The position numbers were made by a program, and so were the translations under genes. The notes under the pieces are model-generated. The model did not search any database and was not told where the DNA came from. It was given only the letters and a program-made list of their open reading frames with translations. This document shows, piece after piece, positions 22,250 through 34,152 of a stretch of DNA of 64,000 nucleotides (the stretch's first letter is position 1; each line of letters begins with the position of its first letter). The stretch is from Serpula lacrymans var. lacrymans S7.9 (lineage: Eukaryota > Basidiomycota > Agaricomycetes > Boletales > Serpulaceae), in contig NW_006763295.1 of NCBI RefSeq assembly GCF_000218685.1, positions 2,802,882-2,866,881 on the forward strand, read 5' to 3'.

Positions 22250-23072
22250 TTACTTGTATGTGATCAATGTAAAACCATCCAAGAGACTTGATTATCAGAT
22301 TCATAAAGCAAAGGAGATATGATCGCCAGTCATTAGTCGGACCAAATTGTGATATGACAGGGAGTCATGTTGTCTGTCATAGAATGAGTGATTTATTTGG
22401 ATGGGCCACCAGGATGATAGCTTGCCGGTGATCGACGTCGGGTGCTGAGGTGGGGTGAGATATCGACGTGCTTGGTCGATCAGTCACGTGTGCCCACGCT
22501 TCGTCCGCGGTGGTGCTGATCACGTTCTCGAGCGCACACAGCCCCATGATTTGACATGGCAAAGTAGGACTGAGCAGTACATTGCGGGGCAGTTTCAGAA
22601 GATGATGCATGATGTGGTAAAGCTGGAGGCTGACGCATGATAGGGCGGTGTGATATACGTGATTTGCAGAACTGTCATTGGAGCCTTCTTATGAAATGAG
22701 CGCCATGATGAAAGACCGGTGAAGGAGAGCTGCGAGCGCACAAGAAAGGCGTTTTGATTGGCCTACAATGGAAAACCACGTGAGCATGGGACTAGTAAAA
22801 TAATGGGCCGCCGGCCGGAATGATGAGAAGTACGTTAACGGCATGTTAAGTCGGGATAAAATAAATAAACAAAATAAATGTTAACAGCAAGAAATTTGTT
22901 TCTCTCCCGCATCAACGGAGTGTGAACGGCTCTTTTTCTGCTGCTATCCAGCTGTCGACTTCCCACCTCCTGCTAATTATTGCTGGATTGCTCGCTCTTT
23001 CCCTTTTTTTTCACAAATCCCCCTTTGCTTTCCCCTTTCTTTTCTTCCAACGGTCATCCACACTTGTAAAAA
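22250..23072. other. intergenic, G-alpha promoter region
   Basis: No gene is supported. Two CACGTG boxes (22,484-22,489 and within CCACGTGAGC near 22,780) and a long CT-rich run just before the G-alpha start are visible; both are common in fungal promoters. Confidence 0.45.
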
Positions 23073-24499
23073 ATGGGTTGCGTCCAATCTACCGGTGTCG
23101 ACGACGAAGCAAAGGCCCGTGCGTACACCTCTCTCTCGTATCCAACCACCTCACTCTTCGTCAACCAACCAGTACTCATCCCTTCTTTCCCTCTCTTGCA
23201 GGCAATGACGAGATTGAGAACCAGCTTAAACGTGACCGCATGATGGCCAAGAACGAGATAAAAATGTTGTTGTTAGGAGCCGGAGAGTCTGGGAAGGTGA
23301 GCTTCAGTTCTCCAGGAAAGAAGTGCTCTCTTTAATGGCTTACGAAAGTCAACGGTACTGAAACAAATGAAACTCATTCATCACGGCGGTTATAACGAAC
23401 AAGAACGAGATTCGTATAAAGAGATTATCTACTCCAATACTATCCAGTCTATGCGGTATGTCTCGCTCAATCTTGATATCCCGTCATAATGGAATCGCTA
23501 AGATGATCGATATAGTGCTATTCTTGAAGCTATGCCTCAACTCGACATCTCGCTGTCACCGCAAAATGACGCTCGTCGTGCAGCCATCCTTGCTCTTCCT
23601 CTTCAACTCGAGGGTGACGTCCTTCCCAGGGACGTTGCTGATGCTGTTCGAGGTCTCTGGCGTGACTCTAGTGTGAAGGAGGCAGTCCGTCGATCACGGG
23701 AGTTCCAGTTGAATGACTCTGCTGTCTACTACTTCAATGCTATTGACCGCATGGCTGCAGCTGGATACCTTCCAACGGATCAGGATATTCTCAGAAGCAG
23801 AGTCAAGACAACCGGTATCACGGAGACAACTTTCAAAGTAGGAGAGCTGACATACAAGCTCTTCGACGTGGGTGGTCAGAGAAGTGAGCGGAAGAAATGG
23901 ATTCATTGTTTCGAAAACGTGACGGCTTTGGTGTTCTTGGTAAGTTTGAGTGAGTACGATCAGATGCTGTACGAAGACGAGAGTGTGGTACGTTTCACTC
24001 TGACCTCTCCATCGTCTGTGGAGTAATTGATTTATCTACCATAGAACCGGATGCAAGAAGCATTGACGCTCTTTGATTCAATATGCAACTCGCGATGGTT
24101 CGTGAAGACTTCGATTGTAGGTTTATCCCTCATATCCATACTTTTGTGTTGCTAAGCTATGTCTATAGATCTTGTTCCTGAACAAGATTGATCTTTTTGC
24201 AGAGAAGCTACCTCGTTCTCCGCTTGGCGACTATTTCCCAGATTACAACGGTGGCGATAACTACGATGCTGCATGTGAATATCTGCTTCAGCGTTTTGTT
24301 TCCCTAAATCAGAGCGCTGCTACGAAGCAAATATACGCACACTATACTTGTGCAACAGACACGCAACAGATCAAATGTAAGCCATATCCATGTTCCCCGC
24401 CTTCCTCGGAGATTTGCTCACGGCCTTCTTTCAGTCGTTTTGAGTGCTATCCAGGACATTCTCCTGCAATTGCATTTACGCGAATGTGGTCTGCTGTGA
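23073..24499 (+). CDS. heterotrimeric G-protein alpha subunit
   Basis: Seven exons: 23073-23118, 23202-23296, 23349-23455, 23516-23987, 24045-24116, 24169-24376 and 24435-24499, giving 354 residues, exactly the size of Galpha-i-type subunits. All nucleotide-binding boxes are at the expected places: P-loop GAGESGKST (41-49), switch I RVKTTGI, DVGGQ (200-204), NKID (269-272) and CATDTQQI near the end. The N-terminus MGCVQS carries the glycine and cysteine used for myristoylation and palmitoylation, so the protein should sit on the plasma membrane under pheromone or nutrient receptors. The C-terminus ECGLL keeps the cysteine four from the end. This places it in fungal group I, near Gpa1 of basidiomycetes; the exact paralogue is not decided. 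Confidence 0.96.
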
Positions 24500-25305
24500 T
24501 TTTCGGATGTGTTCTTTGACTTTCCACTGTCTTCCCCGTATATGCATCATCTGCTGCAGCCCTTTATGTAGCTACTGCACAAGTCTTTCATTGCAACAGA
24601 CACTATCGCGCCCGTCATCTTGATTATAACCCTCTTATGATTTTATTAGTTCATTCACGAATGTCTATCATTACACGCTTTTGAACATAGTACATGGGTT
24701 TAGTTTCTTTTTATTATCTGTTGTCTTCATCTTATATTTTGATGGGTGTTTTGAAACCTACTATACCCAGCCTTTAACGAATTCTCATGTAATGGATAGC
24801 CCATGTCTTGATCATCTGTCGCTCTCTTACTACTCATCCCTCTTACCATGTTGGGCATGCACAGGTATTGTTGGTGCTGTGCTTAGATGTCAATCAAACG
24901 CCACCTTTTTTACCTGTTTTGTGCGACCCTACATTGCGAACACTGTGCTTGGGGATGATCCGAAACTTGATACCACGACTGATCGGCATGGTCGTTTCAA
25001 AGGACAAGACTTGGTGATACCCGCCATACTATTTGTGTCTGGTTGACACCTGCTAGACCATTGGGGACTGGTCTGTACGTCGGGATGGCTTCAAATTGGG
25101 AGTAATATTGACATGGTATGGAACAAAGAGTGATGCTAGTAAAAATAGCGTGTATCACATCATTCGGTGCGAAAATGGCACCAGCGCATGGGCGTCAAAG
25201 TAGTGAATTCACTGATACAACTTGAACGAATAAAATGATGAATAAACACAGCGGAGCATAGCGTAAAGCACGATGAAATTCAAGATGCGGCTTGATTCAA
25301 GACAT
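24500..25305. other. intergenic, convergent 3' flanks
   Basis: T-rich sequence after the G-alpha stop, then the 3' side of the MAPR gene. A 121-codon plus-strand frame (24,681-25,046) shows no family feature. No gene supported. Confidence 0.5.
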
Positions 25306-25968
25306 TTACAGGTTCGCGACAACAGGCGGGAGATCTGAGACACGACCGATGACGTTGTAACGTTTACTACGGTTGGGACGGGCTTATTTTAGCGCTGGTG
25401 TAACAGGCATTGCGGTGTCAAGGGAGACGTACGAGAAGTAACTGTGCCAGTCATCCAAGACCTTGCGGTCGTTCTCTTGCAGAGTGCTGTAATCAGGTAT
25501 AGCATCCTCTGGCTTGAGACTCGACATTCCGAGTCCCTTGGAGCCGTCCTTTCCGGCAAAGAGGTTGTAAGACTTGCCGGGACCGTATACGTCTGCTTTG
25601 CGAGTCACATCAAAGATGTCACCTTGAGAAAAGAACAAGAGACATGGATGAGCTAATATCCAGTGGAAGACGAGTTGACAGATACCTTTGATAGAGACGT
25701 ATATTGGCTTATCTGGTTTGCTGCCATCGTACTCCTTCAACTGCTCGAGAGTGTAGGGGTCACTCTTTGGAGGATCGAGGTCGGTTCTGGGCGGCTGCAT
25801 GATGGTGCCCGCCTTTTTTGGTGCTTCTGGGGTTGTGCTAGCCACTTTTTTCTGTGGTGAGAGCGATAGACGACGGCGTATGAGAAATACGAAGGGCAAA
25901 CCGAGAGCAAATCCGTAGATGAGCAGAGATAACATGACGGCTCGGGAACAGCCGTCCCGCCGAGCCAT
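25306..25968 (-). CDS. DAP1: membrane-associated heme/steroid-binding protein (Dap1/MAPR, cytochrome b5-like)
   Basis: Three exons: 25968-25686, 25622-25433 and 25366-25306, giving 177 residues. An N-terminal signal anchor (VMLSLLIYGFALGLPFVFLI) followed by RRR places it in the ER membrane. The remainder is the cytochrome b5-like MAPR domain: YTLEQLKEYDG, IYVSIKGDIFDVTR, YGPGKSYNLFAGKDGS, LGMSSLKPED and VLDDWHSYFSKRYNVIGRV. In yeast and mammals Dap1/PGRMC1 binds heme through a tyrosine and supports the CYP51 step of sterol synthesis. The last exon was found from phase and the family ending. The start chosen is ATG 25,968; an in-frame start at 26,022 would add 18 residues. It shares a short divergent promoter with the gene at 26,264. 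Confidence 0.9.
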
Positions 25969-26263
25969 CCACTTGACCTGCCTTTCGCGGACACGGTGGC
26001 GGGTCTCACCTTTGACCACCACTCATAATAGCATTGCTCGCAGGCCAAGCGGCGCTTTGGCTGGTATTTCTTTGGCCAATTGTCCCAGTCGCTACAATAG
26101 CTTTGGCGTTGGCTTTGGTCAAAGCTATGGAGGCCACAGTGGCTCTCGCAGGGTATAAAACGTCCCCTCTCCTCTTACACTTTCCTTCGTCTCCCAGACC
26201 TCTCACCTCTCTCACAAAGTATTCAGCAGTAAACAGTCAGAAAACCACATTCTCTACACCAAT

Positions 26264-27028
26264 ATGCTTCCATCATTCACTCCACCCATTTACGAACCTC
26301 ATGCCTATGCTTATGCTGGACTCGCTTTCAGTCAGCTTCCGACCATTGCTCAACACTATCTCACCACGGTTGCTCGGTTGATGCCACCAGCCGCCTATGA
26401 CCCTAGCGCTATTCACGAAGAACGATCTAGGCTATCGCTCTCCCTGTTCAGGAGCCTGCAAGGCATCGATATCGCGATGGTCGAAAAAAGGCAAGAAGCC
26501 TACTCCATTGCCAAGCTGGGTGACACATCACCCACCCACGAGTGGTACGAGACGGCTCTCCAGAAGGACCAGGAAAGGCTGCACGAGGTCTTCAACGTGC
26601 TTCTTCCCGAAAGGGAAAGGACTCTGGACGAGTTTATGATCAAGTTTGACGCGCTTGTCTGGTTAGACGTGGATGGCCATGAGGATTTCAGTCTCGAGCA
26701 GTGGCAGGAGCATAGGAACAATCTGTCCACGCCTATCCTCAACTACACCGGCCAAGCCCTCGTTGCGCTGGACAGTGCCGTTTCGAAGAAGAATGTCGAG
26801 GGAGATGACAACTGGAGATCCCCAAGCGTTCCTGTCAGCCCTATCTGGCGCACTCACAGTCCCCGATACCCGCGGCCGGATAAGGCTCATTCGGAAATGC
26901 AGTGGAAGGTGGAGCGCACCTTGCAGGACATCCGGAACAAGCATCGCGGGAGTGCGTATCATCCACCAAGTTCCGTTTACGGAGGAAAGTGGCATTCGAG
27001 GAAGAACGGAAGGCCGCACTCGGGTTGA
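26264..27028 (+). CDS. orphan protein, 254 residues, single exon
   Basis: One uninterrupted frame from ATG 26,264 (context CAATATG) to TGA 27,028, with coding-like composition. No signal peptide or membrane span is convincing. The middle part is helical and charged (EKDQ/ERLHEVFNVLLPERERTLDEF), and the C-terminal 70 residues are disordered and basic (RSPSVPVSPIWRTHSPRYP), with SP sites that could be phosphorylated. It is transcribed away from the MAPR gene across about 300 bases. I recognise no domain. Lack of introns is unusual among its neighbours, which suggests a young or lineage-specific gene. Confidence 0.65.
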   Translation: MLPSFTPPIYEPHAYAYAGLAFSQLPTIAQHYLTTVARLMPPAAYDPSAIHEERSRLSLSLFRSLQGIDIAMVEKRQEAYSIAKLGDTSPTHEWYETALQKDQERLHEVFNVLLPERERTLDEFMIKFDALVWLDVDGHEDFSLEQWQEHRNNLSTPILNYTGQALVALDSAVSKKNVEGDDNWRSPSVPVSPIWRTHSPRYPRPDKAHSEMQWKVERTLQDIRNKHRGSAYHPPSSVYGGKWHSRKNGRPHSG

Positions 27029-27615
27029 GATGGGCTTTCTTTACTAGTAATTTACTGTTTCTGTCCCACTTGTACTACAATGATGTACCACACACCATCC
27101 ACGATCATTACATCGACATCTCTTTTTGACATCTGAACTGGAAGCAACCTAGTAACCACCGAATAGAAGATCCGTCAAGGTTAAGATCCCAGATGCTGCA
27201 CCATGATCTGATCAGGGCCTCTTGATCTGCGCCTCCTACCCTATGAAGTTACTATAAAAACCTCAATAGCCAGCGATTCCACTGATTGAACACACTGTGG
27301 GGCATATTGACGTACAAGGGGCCGGGAAGTATGAAGCACGAATTTGCCGAAAACCATAAGATTGAGCAAAACGGAACGAAGTAAGTAGACGAAAATATAG
27401 AGTACACAACTGGAATAGTGAGGCAATTAAAACGCCACATTACGAACAAAAAGACATTTACTGAGAATTTTCGAAGGTGAGCGTATACATTAGCAAGGCT
27501 ACACGAAAGCAGTAGTATCAACATAGCAGCAATAATAAACTATCAGGCTCATCAGAAATAGAGGCGGGGGGTATCCAACTTTCAAATCAAGATATATCGA
27601 GCGCGTGTTACCGAT
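27029..27615. other. intergenic, convergent 3' flanks
   Basis: AT-rich stretch between the orphan gene and the 3' end of the zinc-cluster factor gene. No gene supported. Confidence 0.5.
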
Positions 27616-30600
27616 TCATCCTGCGCGTACAAGCGGCGGCAGGGAATAACTAGGAGGGAGAGGAAGAGAGATTTGGACGGAACTGCAGGCTTCGCTAAGC
27701 CGTTTGCGAAGTTCATCGCATCTGCTTTGTTGCACTGTAGAGATATTATATATGTCAGGTTCCAATCGAAACTAGGACCAAGTATGCAGATGGGCCTCAC
27801 ATGAACACGGCCACAAAGAATTCAGAACGTCAACTGGAATCAAGATGGATTTCGCTAATTCGAGGGCATTGATAAGGGATCGATCGTTATCCCATAACGA
27901 CAAACATCTGTAGCGGAGCATGAAAAAAAAGCTTAGGCAAAAGATTTAACAGACCACTTACATTGCCACTTGGCTGGCAAACCAGGTGACTTGGAACGGT
28001 CGACGAGTCAACAGGTGTCCTTCCGCCTCACCCAAATGGCTGATAGATGTTTTGACCCGGTTGATAACTTGAGCTTGATAATACACTGCATTGCCAATAA
28101 TTAGCCAACAACTACATAACTATATGTAGGACTTACGCCATTCCTCTGCATGTTTGTGGTTGAATGCAGGAGTGCTTCCACTATCCAAACCGTGTAAGCT
28201 GAGGGTATCGAGTAAGGCATCTAAAAACGTACACGTTCGAAGGTGGGACCAACCTGCGCAAGGTTTGTGTAATAGTCATCTGTGTGCTATTCCACCATAG
28301 GGCAATAAGCGCTATGTTCTTCGAAAGCGCCAGCATAGGAATACATACTTGTAAACATATTCTCGGCACATGTACAGGAGTGCCGTATCCAGATTGCACA
28401 CATGTGCATCCAGCGCATCCTGTATGGCGTGCGTCTCGGACCAAGCTTCGAGAGCAAACTCAGCCTTTTGTTCATTAGTATATGTGTCTTTGCGCAAACG
28501 GGTGCAGAAGCTCCAGAGCAACATGCTGCGACAGTAAAGCGCCCAAACCGAATTCTTGGGTGACAGCGACTTGTGATTACTAGCCGCGCGCTCGGAGACT
28601 TCTCCGGGGAACAATAATCTAAACTAAAACTAAGTTAGCACTGGTTGTTGAAGATAAGGAGGGAAGGCACATACATTTGCCGGGTCCGTCAAAAAGAACT
28701 CCGTCGGTTCCTTACGGAAGGCGAGACTATGTGAGGTATAACTCGACACGAGGTTCAAAGCGCTCCAACATAGTCTTCTGCAGGCTTCTCTGTGCATTTC
28801 ATCCGGTGACCACGCGGGATCCCAAGGCGGAGTGTACGACCAAGAAGATGAGAAGTGATCGGAAGGGAGTGAGCTATCAGGGGGAAGAGGGATGCAAGAG
28901 CATTTTCGAGTGTTCATTTGTGATGCACGTGCACCTTCTTTGGAAATGGGGTCCAAAGATGAGCGTTGATTGGCTACGGGCACTGTATTGGGAGTAAAAG
29001 TCGACACGTCGGGCTCGTTTGCATCCACGAAAGTTAAAGAAAGTGCACGGATAATATTATCGAGGAGGACGAGGGAGGATCTCGCACGGGCGGGCGAATG
29101 CTGTGGATGGGAAGAAGATTCGAACAGGGCTAGTATCTACGTAGTCAATGCTGAAATGTTAGATGCAACTGCGATGACGACCATGACGAACGTACTAAAG
29201 CAGCTTTTGCTAATGTCATATCTATCCATCCTGAAGTCCATGAAGACTCTAGAGACGACTGGGCAGCATCCCGGAGCCAAAGCGCACGGCTGCGCCCAGT
29301 AGCTCCAAGTTCCATTTCACTGGATTTCATCAAGGTCGACAATGCCAAACCGGACAAAACGAGAGATGGCTGCATTAGCGATCGATCTTCGGGATTGTAT
29401 AGGCTCCTGACAAAGTCGGGTACATTGACGAAGGAGAGCCAATACGCAGTGGAGGAGAACCTTCGAGGCAACGTCAACGTTGCCCTGGGTTAGCACATCG
29501 GAAAAAAGGTTACTCACAAAGACGACAGGTCCGCGGCGATGTCCTTCAAACTAAAGGGTGTGTCAGCCGCTGGGTTGCTATTTCCGGCGCCCAGCAAACT
29601 GGACTTACGACTGGTCTCTGGTAGCAGAGTAACTATTCACAAGCTCATCCCACCATACCTTACGGCTATATTGCGAAGACGGCGTGGGCGGAATGCAGGA
29701 CTTGTCACGAGAGTCACTGTGGTCTGAATGCTGTGCATGATTAGGAAGTCTTATTTAGCCAGATCATTTAAGCCATGAAAAACCCAACGAGGCGTAATCG
29801 CGCTGCAAACGCCACGCGGCCTGAGAGTGTCAGACGAGATGAACATACCGTTGACAGTATACCTTCCCCCGATAACGCCCGAGGGTGGGCAGAAGGAGAA
29901 AAATTGACGGCCTGAGGTGAAAGAGAGGATTGATGTAGCCTTACTTGACCATTGGAGTCGCTTGAAGGTCTTGAATGTGATAGGGTTTCATTGCCCATCT
30001 CCTCTTTGATGGAGGAGGAAGTCGGCCCTGTAGAATCATTGCCACGTCCACTAGCTGTTCGCTTCCTCTTGGAAGGTGGCGGAGGGGGTTCTGAACCATC
30101 GGCTGGTCGCTTCTTACAAGATCGTTGACGTGTGCCGGGTCGCTTATCAGGACCACGTCGCTTTGGCACAGCGTCATACTGACATTCGTTATTCCGACGA
30201 GTACAGTTATTGCATACTGGTCGAGTTGAGTCGCACCGTATTTTTCTCGCACGACTACAGAGTCATGAGACTGTGCACGAACAAGAAGTGCAAAAGGGAC
30301 ACACCATTGGCGACAAGCTATGACATGATTAGATATTTCTCTTCGCGGCTGTTCTTGAGAGACGTTTGTTGCGTGTTGAGAGACTGATTCACGCCTGGAT
30401 GAGGGAAGTGATGAGCGATGGTCGCCATCGACAGGCATCCCTGAGACGTTTCCGCCTGAGGATGAGTACGGTGACTCATGCAAGGGTTCTCCAGAGTAGC
30501 GACGCTGCGATGATGAGTGATAGGTTAGGCTGACTGGGCCTCCGTGTGTGGGAGGCGGGGGAAGGCGGGTGTTTGAATGGGACTGGTGTGGGATGTCGAG

Positions 30601-31000
30601 GCCAAGCTGGGTGCGGGGAGGAAGGGGAAACTCTGAGGGATAGGAGTGGTTGTGGGTGGAATGGATGTCGAGGGTTGAGTCGAGGAGGGGGCCTGGTTGG
30701 ACAGGAAGAGAGAGGCCGTTATAGTCGAATTGCGAGGCGAGGATTCCAGCGGCATTTTGGATGTCGAGGTGATCTGGATGATACCGGACTTTATTGAGAG
30801 AGACATGTGAAAAGGTGGGCCGTGCTGAAAAGACTGCGAGATGATAGCGACTTACGACTACTGTCACCGTGCGGCTGTGGAAATGGTGGTCCGAAGATGG
30901 GCGAATGAAGACCGGAACCTTCCTCGCTGGACTGGGCTTCTTCGAGCATGATGGGCTGGGTAAAAGGAGTGTAGACGTCGCTGTTTGCACTGGCGACCAT
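27616..31000 (-). CDS. Zn2Cys6 transcription factor, PriB-like
   Basis: Fourteen exons can be placed with matching phases: 31000-30856, 30788-30305, 30254-29945, 29911-29849, 29730-29609, 29550-29518, 29484-29196, 29136-28675, 28623-28349, 28286-28254, 28198-28137, 28085-27962, 27907-27801 and 27734-27616, giving 875 residues. The DNA-binding cluster is perfect, with cysteines at 207, 210, 217, 224, 227 and 234 (ACRQCRARKIRCDSTRPVC), and is split by an intron inside the second cysteine codon. A basic stretch (PKRRGPDKRPGTRQRS) follows. The C-terminal half matches the regulatory domain of the basidiomycete PriB group (LMKSSEMELGA, RRLCWSALNLVSSYTS, RRPFQVTWFASQ). The Lentinula PriB protein is linked to primordium development; a similar role here is only inference. 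Two small exons of 33 bases each are notable. Confidence 0.9.
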
Positions 31001-31893
31001 GAAGGGGAGATCAAGAGAAAGACAATGCGGTCTGCTAATGCGGCGTTGTTTTGCGATCCAGCCACGCGAGATTAGAAAGAAAGAGAAAGAGGGAAATGTC
31101 TCATGCCCACGGTGTGCTCCAGGGAAGCTTATGAAAGGATCGGTATGTAAACCCTGCAAATGTGGAAGATCAGAAAGAAGATCACACAAATATCATTCCT
31201 CGCCATGTCCAAAACCATCCACTTTGCAACAAATTATTTAGGTTTCCTCCAGATCCGCCCGACCAAATCGGACCCTCTGCGCAGACAAACAAAACATCCC
31301 AATCTGAAAAAACATACATGTTTCTCCGCTGCCAAGTTACTGGCTCTTTCTGATGGGCGTGAACGTCCAACCTCGGAACCGGGCTCACCGTGCACTTGTG
31401 CCTGGTCGCTACGTCGATTATGCGCAAAAACTTTAATTCTCCAGAGGTATATCCATATATTTATTTTACAACTCACGCGAAGCTATTCCCCTTCCCACGC
31501 CACTCACCACGATCTTCCTCGAATAGGCTCTCTTCCACCTCCCCCTCCTGTCCTTCCATCAGATACCATGCTACCGATCTCTTCATATCACCACAGATCC
31601 TGCGTCCTCTCCCCCTCTCTCCGTGACCCTGCTCTCCCTTCTCACCAGTCCGATCCACGCATTTTACAGCATGCACTCAACACGCCCTCCCCACCTCCGA
31701 GGCAATCTCTTTACGTTTCAGACTGTTGTCATGCGTCATTTGGCGTTCCAACTAGTAACTCCATCCTCCACCTCGATCTCCAATGTAACTACTTGATTAA
31801 TTTATTTCAAATACATCTGTATTATTCAACCCTAACCCTATACACCGAGTAAATGCGGTAACATGCTTGCTCGCCTTTCTAAACTTTGCTTTC
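31001..31893. other. divergent promoter region
   Basis: About 0.9 kb between two head-to-head genes; no gene supported. It is rich in CT runs and contains a telomere-repeat-like box at 31,828-31,840. Confidence 0.45.
31828..31840 (+). promoter_or_regulatory. telomere-repeat-like box AACCCTAACCCTA
   Basis: Two direct copies of AACCCTA, the complement of TTAGGGTT, lie about 55 bases upstream of the proposed start of the next plus-strand gene. Such telo boxes are bound by Myb-type factors (Tbf1-like) in fungal promoters. A similar element occurs at 43,608-43,640. Regulatory role inferred. Confidence 0.35.
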
Positions 31894-32929
31894 ATGACCT
31901 CTTCGCTTTGGACTCTGTTGTTCTCTTGTTGCGTCCGTCAGCGCTCAGAATCAGATGTATGTCTAAACCACCTTTTTTTAAAACCTCTTTTCACAAATGC
32001 ACCATCAGGGTGCTCCTCACGAACGCTCTCCTTTAATTCCGGTGGCAGACGAGGTGTCCATGCAAGTGTCCTATCAATCGGTACACCGATGATTTTCTCA
32101 TACATCCTCATCACAGACCTCAACCTCGGGCGATAGACCACCAGAAATTAAAAGAGCGCATGACCACTGTTGTTCGGTCGAAAGAAGGGTTAGTGTCGTT
32201 ATCTCCACTCAGCCACTTTTGTCGTAGCTATATGGTCCCTTTCCCCTCCCTGATGATGTTCTGTTAAAAGGAGAATGGTCAACGTGGCCGTCCCATTCCC
32301 GTTCAATCTGCATAACCAAGTCCTCGGCGAACCTTCCTCCTCTCGTTCAACTCGTAGCGTCTCGGGCGGTACGGCCAATGACAGCCGTCAAAGGTCTCCA
32401 TCGCCGCATCGCGTTATCCAAAAGAGCTATTCCAGCACATCTCTGCGCCAGCATTTAGACGATTCTTCTTTAAATCTTCTCGGCGAATTCGACGATGACC
32501 CAGACGCGAGGAGGCCGATCTTGAATGTAAAACTGGTGCAAGGCGCGGCACGCATCGGTGCACCTAGGGGCGGGCAAGCCAGGGGGCGTGGTCGTTTAGG
32601 TCGCTTTGGAGAAGAAGGTGTTAGATGGGCCAGAGCTGCGGTCACAGAACCAGAGTTGGAGAAAGACGAAGTGCCCCCCGCCGCCGTATTAGACACTGAG
32701 CCTGGGCATGAATATGTGGAAGAAAGTACACCGCGATCGCATGCGGCTCAAGAGCAAGAACACGCGTCAGGACTTCAAGCTGTAAGTTGACACATAATTG
32801 AAAGAACTCGTTTGTCTGACTTCCTTATTTCAGGGTTCCTCTGACTCTTCTATTGATGCATCTGTTCCGCAATCCGAGGATTTCACCATCCATGACGCTG
32901 GTGCCATCTCATGTTCTTGGGGCGATTGA
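31894..32929 (+). CDS. small acidic-tail protein, possibly LAMTOR1/Ego1-like
   Basis: The 3' part is sound: a block reading KLKERMTTVVRSKEGR spliced (donor at 32,189, acceptor 32,269-32,270) to exon 32,271-32,781 (MVNVAVPFPFNLHNQVLGE ...), then exon 32,834-32,929 ending ISCSWGD. The 5' part is uncertain: ATG 31,894 gives a piece with two cysteines (LFSCCVRQRSESD), then a spliced block with HERSPLIPVADE. A cysteine pair near the N-terminus, a leucine/proline box and a short helix before NV are the features of lysosome-anchored LAMTOR1/Ego1, scaffold of Rag GTPases in TORC1 signalling. This resemblance is weak. The middle is disordered with an RG-rich stretch (RGGQARGRGRLGRFG). Confidence 0.45.
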
Positions 32930-33378
32930 TCACGTTGCTTACATATCACGTTCATTTTACTCGGACCTTACACGAAACCTTTTTTCCTACCTTCTACACT
33001 ATCACCATTAGGTTTCCGCAGCCCCACATCCATTGACATCTACATCCATATCTGATTCCATCTTTTGGATTGCCTTAACAGTGAATTTTCATCTAATTCG
33101 TGAGTGTTTATCTCCTCTTGAGCTCCTAGCCCGGCCCGGCCGCTATTGCTCTGTGCACGCGACCAGGATGACCAGTTGGCAATGATGAATGGATGACGGC
33201 TTGAAGTTAATGGGGATAATGCTGGTCTTAACGTGTAGCGCGCATATCGAAAAGAAGATGTGTATACTTGACTATGTACATTGGCCCATTGGCCCCCCCT
33301 ACCATACTCTGGAACCTCCTATCATATTCAAGGCGTATGCCACACGTTGTTGACAAAAAAAACCCATATGATGATCTC
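32930..33378. other. intergenic, convergent 3' flanks
   Basis: Lies between the tail-to-tail LAMTOR1-like and P-loop genes. No gene supported. Confidence 0.5.
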
Positions 33379-34152
33379 CTATGTTCGGCGGACCATCTCC
33401 TCGACAGCGCGTTTCCAAAGCATCAACTCATTACCCCAACCTCCGATCCTTCTCATTTTCCCGCCGATGGCCGGGTTGCGTACATTTTCTTTGTTCTTTC
33501 TCCTTACACGCCAATGGCTGCTAAGGCACCACCAAATGATGTTGTCTTCAGAAAAGAAGGCATGACTGATGGTCTCATTGCACCCTGGACTGCAGGGTTC
33601 TCTAACGTTAAGGATACGAAGAAAGGTCCGGATACAGAGGCGGGGAAAGTATAGGAGAAGAGGGGGGTCGAGCCCTATCGGAAGGATAAACTCACTGAGC
33701 AATGCAATACTCGGCGGTGTTTTACCCACATATGATATCTGTGCATTGCTCGTGCAAGTTGGCAGTGCACTGTGAATAATTTCCGTCGACGACCCATCCC
33801 TTTTCGTCTTGGCCCAGAGCTGTGATGAGCTTGTTGTAAAATTCATCTTGGGGCGTCTCCTCCCAGCCCGGGCCCCAGAAAAGCCTGTCAAGGCAAATGT
33901 AGGGTATGCCGAGAATGGCAGCGAGCGACGCTCCCAGGGTGGACTAAACAGCAACGTTCGAACTCGTCACAGCCTGCAGAATCAATAGCTTTCTTGATAA
34001 ATAACTCGCCTTTCCTGACCCTGCCCGGTAGTTTAAATTTATTATGCCACCGATGCGGAATTAGGCTGAGAGAGACAGAACTTACCGCTGTTCCCGACAA
34101 TGTGAACTCTATACCTACCTTGTCCATCGCCGAGGAGGGGTGGAAATTCCAT
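33379..34152 (-). CDS. small P-loop NTPase, adenylate-kinase-like (FlaR/topology-modulation type)
   Basis: Four exons: 34152-34086, 34020-34010, 33943-33730 and 33674-33379, giving 195 residues. The Walker A motif is GNSGSGKS (residues 20-27) and is assembled from three exons; exon 2 has only 11 bases and encodes GSGK. The intron after it begins with GC (AAG|GCGAGT) and ends in TTTAG, a GC-AG intron. Downstream are features of the small kinase-like family: LGIPYICLDRLFWGPGWEETP, GWVVDGNY, TDIIWLDPPLLLYFPRL and the IIWWCL / RRIGGWG helices near the end. Family members are annotated as adenylate-kinase-like or DNA topology modulation proteins; the true substrate is unknown. The model is forced by phase and by the motif. 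Confidence 0.8.
33944..34009 (-). other. GC-AG intron inside a Walker A motif
   Basis: The 66-base intron starts GCGAGT after the exon end GGAAAG and ends TTTAG. No GT donor in reach gives the GxxGxGKS motif. It is flanked by an 11-base microexon. Based on motif and phase, not on transcript data. Confidence 0.6.

Noticed and set aside
33511..33674. An alternative minus-strand frame (SYTFPASVSGPFFVSLTL...) ending in AAIGV
   Set aside because: It overlaps the last exon of the P-loop gene, whose frame gives the family sequence WLDPPLLLYFPRL; the other frame is coincidental.
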